Source: Bacteroidota bacterium (GTDB lineage Bacteria > Bacteroidota > Bacteroidia > UKL13-3). Taken from it: a stretch of 10,497 bases of DNA. The notes beneath the pieces are model-generated. The model was not told the DNA's origin. It saw only the letters and a program-made list of their open reading frames with translations, and ran no database searches. The position numbers were made by a program, and so were the translations under genes. The stretch spans positions 1-10,497 of the forward strand of contig RDYC01000238.1 in the NCBI GenBank assembly GCA_004293295.1. The letters run 5' to 3'. This document shows, piece by piece, positions 6,984 to 10,497 of this stretch. Every line of letters begins with the position of its first letter. Position 1 is the first letter of the stretch.

Positions 6984-9900
6984 TTAAAAACATCTGCTAA
7001 CACCAACCACCCATCTAAATCGCAAGTATTCGCCATCTACAAAAGGGGTTTTATTTAAAAACCATGGCATATCCATGCGCAAGGTTAAAGGCTTTGGTTC
7101 ATCCAACCTACCCCATTTTTTTATAGTTAATGCAAACCCAGTTCCAACGCTCATCAGCAAATCACTTGTTACATTAACTTGCTCGGTTAAGTTATACTCC
7201 CCGGCTCTAAATGTATTTTGAATTATGCCAACATCTCCAAACAAATAGGCATCAATATGTATATACTCACGCAATTTTCTTGGTTCAATACGAACCAGTT
7301 TATCAAAATCTAACTCTGCATTACCTGCAATACCGCTCATACCTGCATATAGTTGCACTTGTTGGTTGTTTATTGATTCAGGTAATGCATAACCTGCATA
7401 ACCTCTAATGTTGAGCCCTCCACCTTGTTGAAAATGGTTTACATCGGCTCCATACCCTAACCAACTTGTTGGAACAAACGCTTGTGAACGTACGAATTTG
7501 TTATCCATCAATTGCTCAGAATTAGCCCCGGCAACATTTAACCGACTTTCTGGTGCAACATCTTTTCCTGTCATGTATTGCGCGAAAAATCTTGTACGAA
7601 AATCCAGTTTACCTAAACTATTATTATTTACCACCGAAATAAATGCCGAAGCATAGTTATAGTCGCTGGCCAATGTTGTATTTCTTAATCCTATTACTAT
7701 TTTACCATCGCCTTTTTTGTAATGGTAACTTCTGTTATACTCCAGGTTTAACGTGTTATTGTATTTACCGGCTTGCCAACTCAACGGATACAATAAATAA
7801 TCCAAGTTATTTACAGCATCACGATATAAACTTTTTGCATAAATGGTGTATACATTTTTTCTTACCGTTTTGCTTATGCCTAGGCTATGCATCCAAAGAC
7901 CATCTAAAAAACGTGATTGTAAATAATAGCTGAAGTTGGTAGCTATATTATTGGTATAGCCAATGTTGTAATTTACCAATTGGTTGTTTTGGTATTTATC
8001 ATCCCTTGCTAATTGGGTGTTGTACCAAACAGTTGCTTTAAACTGGTGTTTAAAATTCATGTAATTCCCATTGAAATGCAATCCTGCTTTAACACCATCA
8101 ATACTATTGTACCAAACATCAGGCCGCCACTTTAATATGTAGTGCCTTCTATCCAATGGATTTTTTATTTGGTTATCAAATGAAAACTTCACCGGACATT
8201 TGGTGCTTTTATCTAACTGATAGACATCAGCCAAACGATAGGTAGTGTCAATGCTCACTTTTTTTAAGCCCCCCGGGCAATATACTATCGCATCAAAGGT
8301 TGGATTCAATAAGCCCCAGCCGCGCCAGGTCATGTAAAGTGGCATTGGTTTACCTGATGCATCCTTTTTGGCAAAGTAGTTATTGCTAATTACAGTGGTG
8401 TATATTTTACCATCTTGGCTGTAGGCCATTAAATCAATCGGCATTTGCATTTCGCCTTTTCTTTTTAGCTTAATGCGGTAGGTATTTCCCGGTGTTCCAT
8501 CGGCATTTTTAATGTTTACCGGTTTGCCTTTTATGGCATAATCAATTGTTTTTGTTGTTTCCATCCATTGGTCAAAAAACCAGTTAAGGTCAACATGGGT
8601 ATGATTGATGATGCTGTTTCTGAAATCTTCAAAATAAGGATGGCACATTTTCCACTGGTTAAAATAGTGTTGCATTGCAGATAAAAACAAGCTATCGCCA
8701 AGCACATATTGCAAGTTATAAAGCATGGTAGCCGTTTTATAGTATACATGGCCATATCCTCCACCATGATTTAACGCCCCCCCAAAATCATCGCTATGCG
8801 TGTTTAGTGGCGCATCTGTTTTGTTTATTGCATCTCTCAGGTAACCCAAATAAACTGTCTGGTCCATTTGAGGTAGTGGTTGGTAAAACTTGGAAACATA
8901 ACCTTTTGCTCTTGTTTTGGATTGTTCGCCAAACAATTTTGACATGCTCCAGTGGGTTAAGAATTGGGTAAATCCCTCATCCAAACTTGCCCGATACGTT
9001 TCGTTATTGCCAACCATACCAAAAAACCAATTGTGGCCTATTTCATGTGCAAATAATCCGTAATATCCTGGGGAAAGTCCACCATCCAAGGTTAACATAG
9101 GATATTCCATTCCATCCCTTGCATCAGCTACAATCATTTTAGGGTAAGCATACAACCCAAAATCATTGGAGTAGATTTGGATAATTTTAGCTGCAAAGGA
9201 AGCGGCATCCTGCCACCTTGATGCATGTGGTTCTTGCGCTAGAGCAATACACTGCACTTGTTTTCCATTTGGTAGCGTGATGTTTGTTTCTCCGATGCGA
9301 TAGGTTGGGTCGGCTGTCCACGCAAAGTCATGCACATTAATGGCCCTAAATTTCCAAACTTTATATGTTCCATCGCGTGGAATTGGTACAGATGGTGGTT
9401 CATTAAGTGGCTTATTCTTAAAGTTAGCTATGTCGAGTTTTGCACGCAACGCTGCCGGTAATACTTCCTCTTTGTTTAACAACAACCCGGTTGCATCTAA
9501 CACATAATATGCCGGAAAATTTAATGCCACCTCGTAAGTTCCAAAATCACCATAAAATTCCTTTCCTAAATGCTGGTCTGTTGCCCAACCAAACTTGCGG
9601 TCGTATACACAGATGCGTGGATACCAATGCACCCCATCGTAATGTTTGTTACCAAAAGCATCAAACAATTTCATTCTTCTTCGTTGGTCTCCACCATTAT
9701 CAAAATAGGTTTTAAATTTGATGTTAAATGTAACAGAAGCTCCAGGTAATAATGGCTCCGACAGTTGCACTTCCATAATGCTATAATCAATTCGATGTTG
9801 AAGCTGAACTTGATTAATAATAGGGTCAATAGCCGCCCTGTTTCCCTGTTCATCTGTGTAAGGGGGTGGCACCGTTGTTTTATTCACGCTAATCGCAATG

Positions 9901-10265
9901 ATTTCCGTGCCCTTTCCTGCGCGTTCATATTTTCCAAACTGCTGATAAAACTTATTGGCACGATTTAGTTGTTGCAAATACCCTCCCTTTAGAAAAGCGT
10001 TTTGGTATAAATGAAAATACACCAAGTTTAACGTATCAGGAGAATTGTTGTCGTAAGTTAATGTTTCCTCTCCGTCAATTACATCAATACTATCCAACAG
10101 TGTTGCATAAATGTTGTAATGTACATCTTGCTGCCAATACCCTTCAAAAGGTTTTTTATTTTTCCAATAATAAGGGTTTAAATCACTTTTATATAAATCT
10201 TGCTGGGCAAAAATATTTACGCCAATGCTCATTACAGCACATAAAATGAGGTAATTCCTATTCAT
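6984..10265 (-). CDS. M1-family metallopeptidase with C-terminal Omp85-like outer-membrane barrel
   Basis: The 1093-residue protein has a signal peptide (residues 1-20, cleavage before Gln21) and an N-terminal beta domain. A gluzincin catalytic domain follows: HEIGH at 407-411 with Glu430 18 residues later (DEGFTQF) as the Zn site, Glu408 as general base, GMEYP at 385-389 in place of the classical GAMEN, and Tyr508 (YYK) as the likely catalytic Tyr. A helical region and a beta-sandwich-like segment run to about 700. Residues about 708-1093 look like a 15-16-stranded barrel ending in Phe. They contain GGGLNIRGY (948-956), FGDVG (1009-1013), SVGTGFAL and a final LRFRWVVGVSRCF, the order seen in Omp85 proteins such as BamA. 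Typical soluble M1 enzymes lack this part. I see no POTRA domain. The product is probably an aminopeptidase-like enzyme fixed to the outer membrane. It is first in an operon with the DinB-like gene. M1 assignment is very sure; the barrel is well supported; substrate unknown. Confidence 0.93.
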   Translation of the reverse strand: MNRNYLILCAVMSIGVNIFAQQDLYKSDLNPYYWKNKKPFEGYWQQDVHYNIYATLLDSIDVIDGEETLTYDNNSPDTLNLVYFHLYQNAFLKGGYLQQLNRANKFYQQFGKYERAGKGTEIIAISVNKTTVPPPYTDEQGNRAAIDPIINQVQLQHRIDYSIMEVQLSEPLLPGASVTFNIKFKTYFDNGGDQRRRMKLFDAFGNKHYDGVHWYPRICVYDRKFGWATDQHLGKEFYGDFGTYEVALNFPAYYVLDATGLLLNKEEVLPAALRAKLDIANFKNKPLNEPPSVPIPRDGTYKVWKFRAINVHDFAWTADPTYRIGETNITLPNGKQVQCIALAQEPHASRWQDAASFAAKIIQIYSNDFGLYAYPKMIVADARDGMEYPMLTLDGGLSPGYYGLFAHEIGHNWFFGMVGNNETYRASLDEGFTQFLTHWSMSKLFGEQSKTRAKGYVSKFYQPLPQMDQTVYLGYLRDAINKTDAPLNTHSDDFGGALNHGGGYGHVYYKTATMLYNLQYVLGDSLFLSAMQHYFNQWKMCHPYFEDFRNSIINHTHVDLNWFFDQWMETTKTIDYAIKGKPVNIKNADGTPGNTYRIKLKRKGEMQMPIDLMAYSQDGKIYTTVISNNYFAKKDASGKPMPLYMTWRGWGLLNPTFDAIVYCPGGLKKVSIDTTYRLADVYQLDKSTKCPVKFSFDNQIKNPLDRRHYILKWRPDVWYNSIDGVKAGLHFNGNYMNFKHQFKATVWYNTQLARDDKYQNNQLVNYNIGYTNNIATNFSYYLQSRFLDGLWMHSLGISKTVRKNVYTIYAKSLYRDAVNNLDYLLYPLSWQAGKYNNTLNLEYNRSYHYKKGDGKIVIGLRNTTLASDYNYASAFISVVNNNSLGKLDFRTRFFAQYMTGKDVAPESRLNVAGANSEQLMDNKFVRSQAFVPTSWLGYGADVNHFQQGGGLNIRGYAGYALPESINNQQVQLYAGMSGIAGNAELDFDKLVRIEPRKLREYIHIDAYLFGDVGIIQNTFRAGEYNLTEQVNVTSDLLMSVGTGFALTIKKWGRLDEPKPLTLRMDMPWFLNKTPFVDGEYLRFRWVVGVSRCF

Positions 10266-10296
10266 TGCGGCAATTTAAAAGGATAAGCCAACAATA

Positions 10297-10325
10297 CAAA
10301 ATTACCAATTAGATCCAGTAGCAAA
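10297..10325 (-). promoter_or_regulatory. Predicted Bacteroidetes-type promoter for the M1 peptidase/DinB-like operon
   Basis: On the minus strand, TTTG (10325-10322) is followed after 17 bases by TAATTTTG (10304-10297), matching the TTTG / TAnnTTTG consensus. Transcription would start near 10290, about 25 bases before the ATG at 10265. This is a consensus match only, but its position is as expected. Confidence 0.55.
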
Positions 10326-10392
10326 AAAGTATGAATAACTGTCTCACTGCCCTTGTCCGATATAGTACCGGTGTTCTATCCACATGTTACTA

Positions 10393-10436
10393 TTATTCCC
10401 TTAACAATCAACATATTTGATTATTAAGGGGAATAA
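10393..10436. repeat. Imperfect inverted repeat in the divergent intergenic region
   Basis: The left arm at 10393-10411 (TTATTCCC, then TTAACAATCAA) is nearly the reverse complement of the right arm at 10417-10436 (TTGATTATTAAGGGGAATAA). There is one extra G on the right, one C/A mismatch and a five-base loop. No T-run follows on either strand, so it is not a standard intrinsic terminator. It lies about 130 bases upstream of the M1 peptidase start and about 30 bases before the possible + strand gene at the right edge. An operator or an RNA hairpin are both possible. The rest of the roughly 200-base intergenic region shows only the peptidase promoter. Confidence 0.6.
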
Positions 10437-10465
10437 GCTTAAATTGTAGCGATTTTTGAACGCCA

Positions 10466-10497
10466 ATGAAAAACTATATACAAGGTTCGCTTTTATT
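10466..10497 (+). CDS. Possible start of a + strand gene running off the right edge
   Basis: An ATG at 10466 opens a frame reading MKNYIQGSLL to the window end. The basic, then hydrophobic start could be the beginning of a signal peptide. An in-frame TGA at 10457-10459 means this ATG would be the true start. A weak promoter (TTTG at 10416-10419, TAAATTG at 10440-10446) precedes it. Only ten full codons are visible, so product and even existence are uncertain. Confidence 0.35.
   Translation, partial: MKNYIQGSLL

Noticed and set aside
7211..10249. Several plus-strand frames of 60-96 residues opposite the M1 peptidase gene
   Set aside because: All are antisense to a long conserved coding region, rich in His, Cys and Leu as expected of shadow frames, and none has a family signature.
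10266..10465. Possible small RNA or riboswitch in the intergenic region right of the peptidase
   Set aside because: Apart from the peptidase promoter and the inverted repeat I see no tRNA-like fold, no known riboswitch core and no hairpin followed by a T-run.

Overview
The window comes from an AT-rich member of the Bacteroidota (Bacteroidetes). Four things point there. One gene ends in a type IX secretion (T9SS) type A sorting domain. A TonB-dependent receptor with a carboxypeptidase-D-like N-terminal domain is followed directly by a DUF4249 lipoprotein. IspG is the long form with an extra domain. The best promoter candidates fit the Bacteroidetes consensus (TTTG, about 17-20 bases, TAnnTTTG), and Shine-Dalgarno sequences are not evident. 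I could not place it to genus.

Layout, left to right. (1) The 3' end of ispG, of the MEP isoprenoid pathway, on +. (2) A secreted T9SS cargo protein of unknown function on +, with its own promoter and a perfect 19-bp bidirectional terminator. (3) A 2-oxoglutarate/Fe(II) oxygenase of the prolyl-4-hydroxylase type on -, convergent with (2) and sharing that terminator. (4) A two-gene operon on +: the TonB-dependent receptor, then 4 bases later the DUF4249 lipoprotein, probably an outer-membrane import pair. (5) A two-gene operon on -, read from right to left: a 1093-residue M1-family metallopeptidase whose C-terminal third looks like an Omp85-type outer-membrane barrel, then 11 bases later a DinB/YfiT-like putative metal enzyme. 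(6) An AT-rich divergent intergenic region with a promoter for the peptidase and a long imperfect inverted repeat. A possible new + strand gene begins at the right edge.

Most of the genes act at the cell envelope (secreted protein, receptor, lipoprotein, outer-membrane peptidase). They sit in separate transcription units, and nothing shows that they form one pathway. I see no CRISPR array, insertion sequence, tRNA, rRNA or phage gene, and no gene-free stretch longer than 300 bases. The most noteworthy item is the apparent fusion of a complete M1 aminopeptidase-like catalytic unit to an Omp85-like barrel, with no POTRA domain recognised between them.
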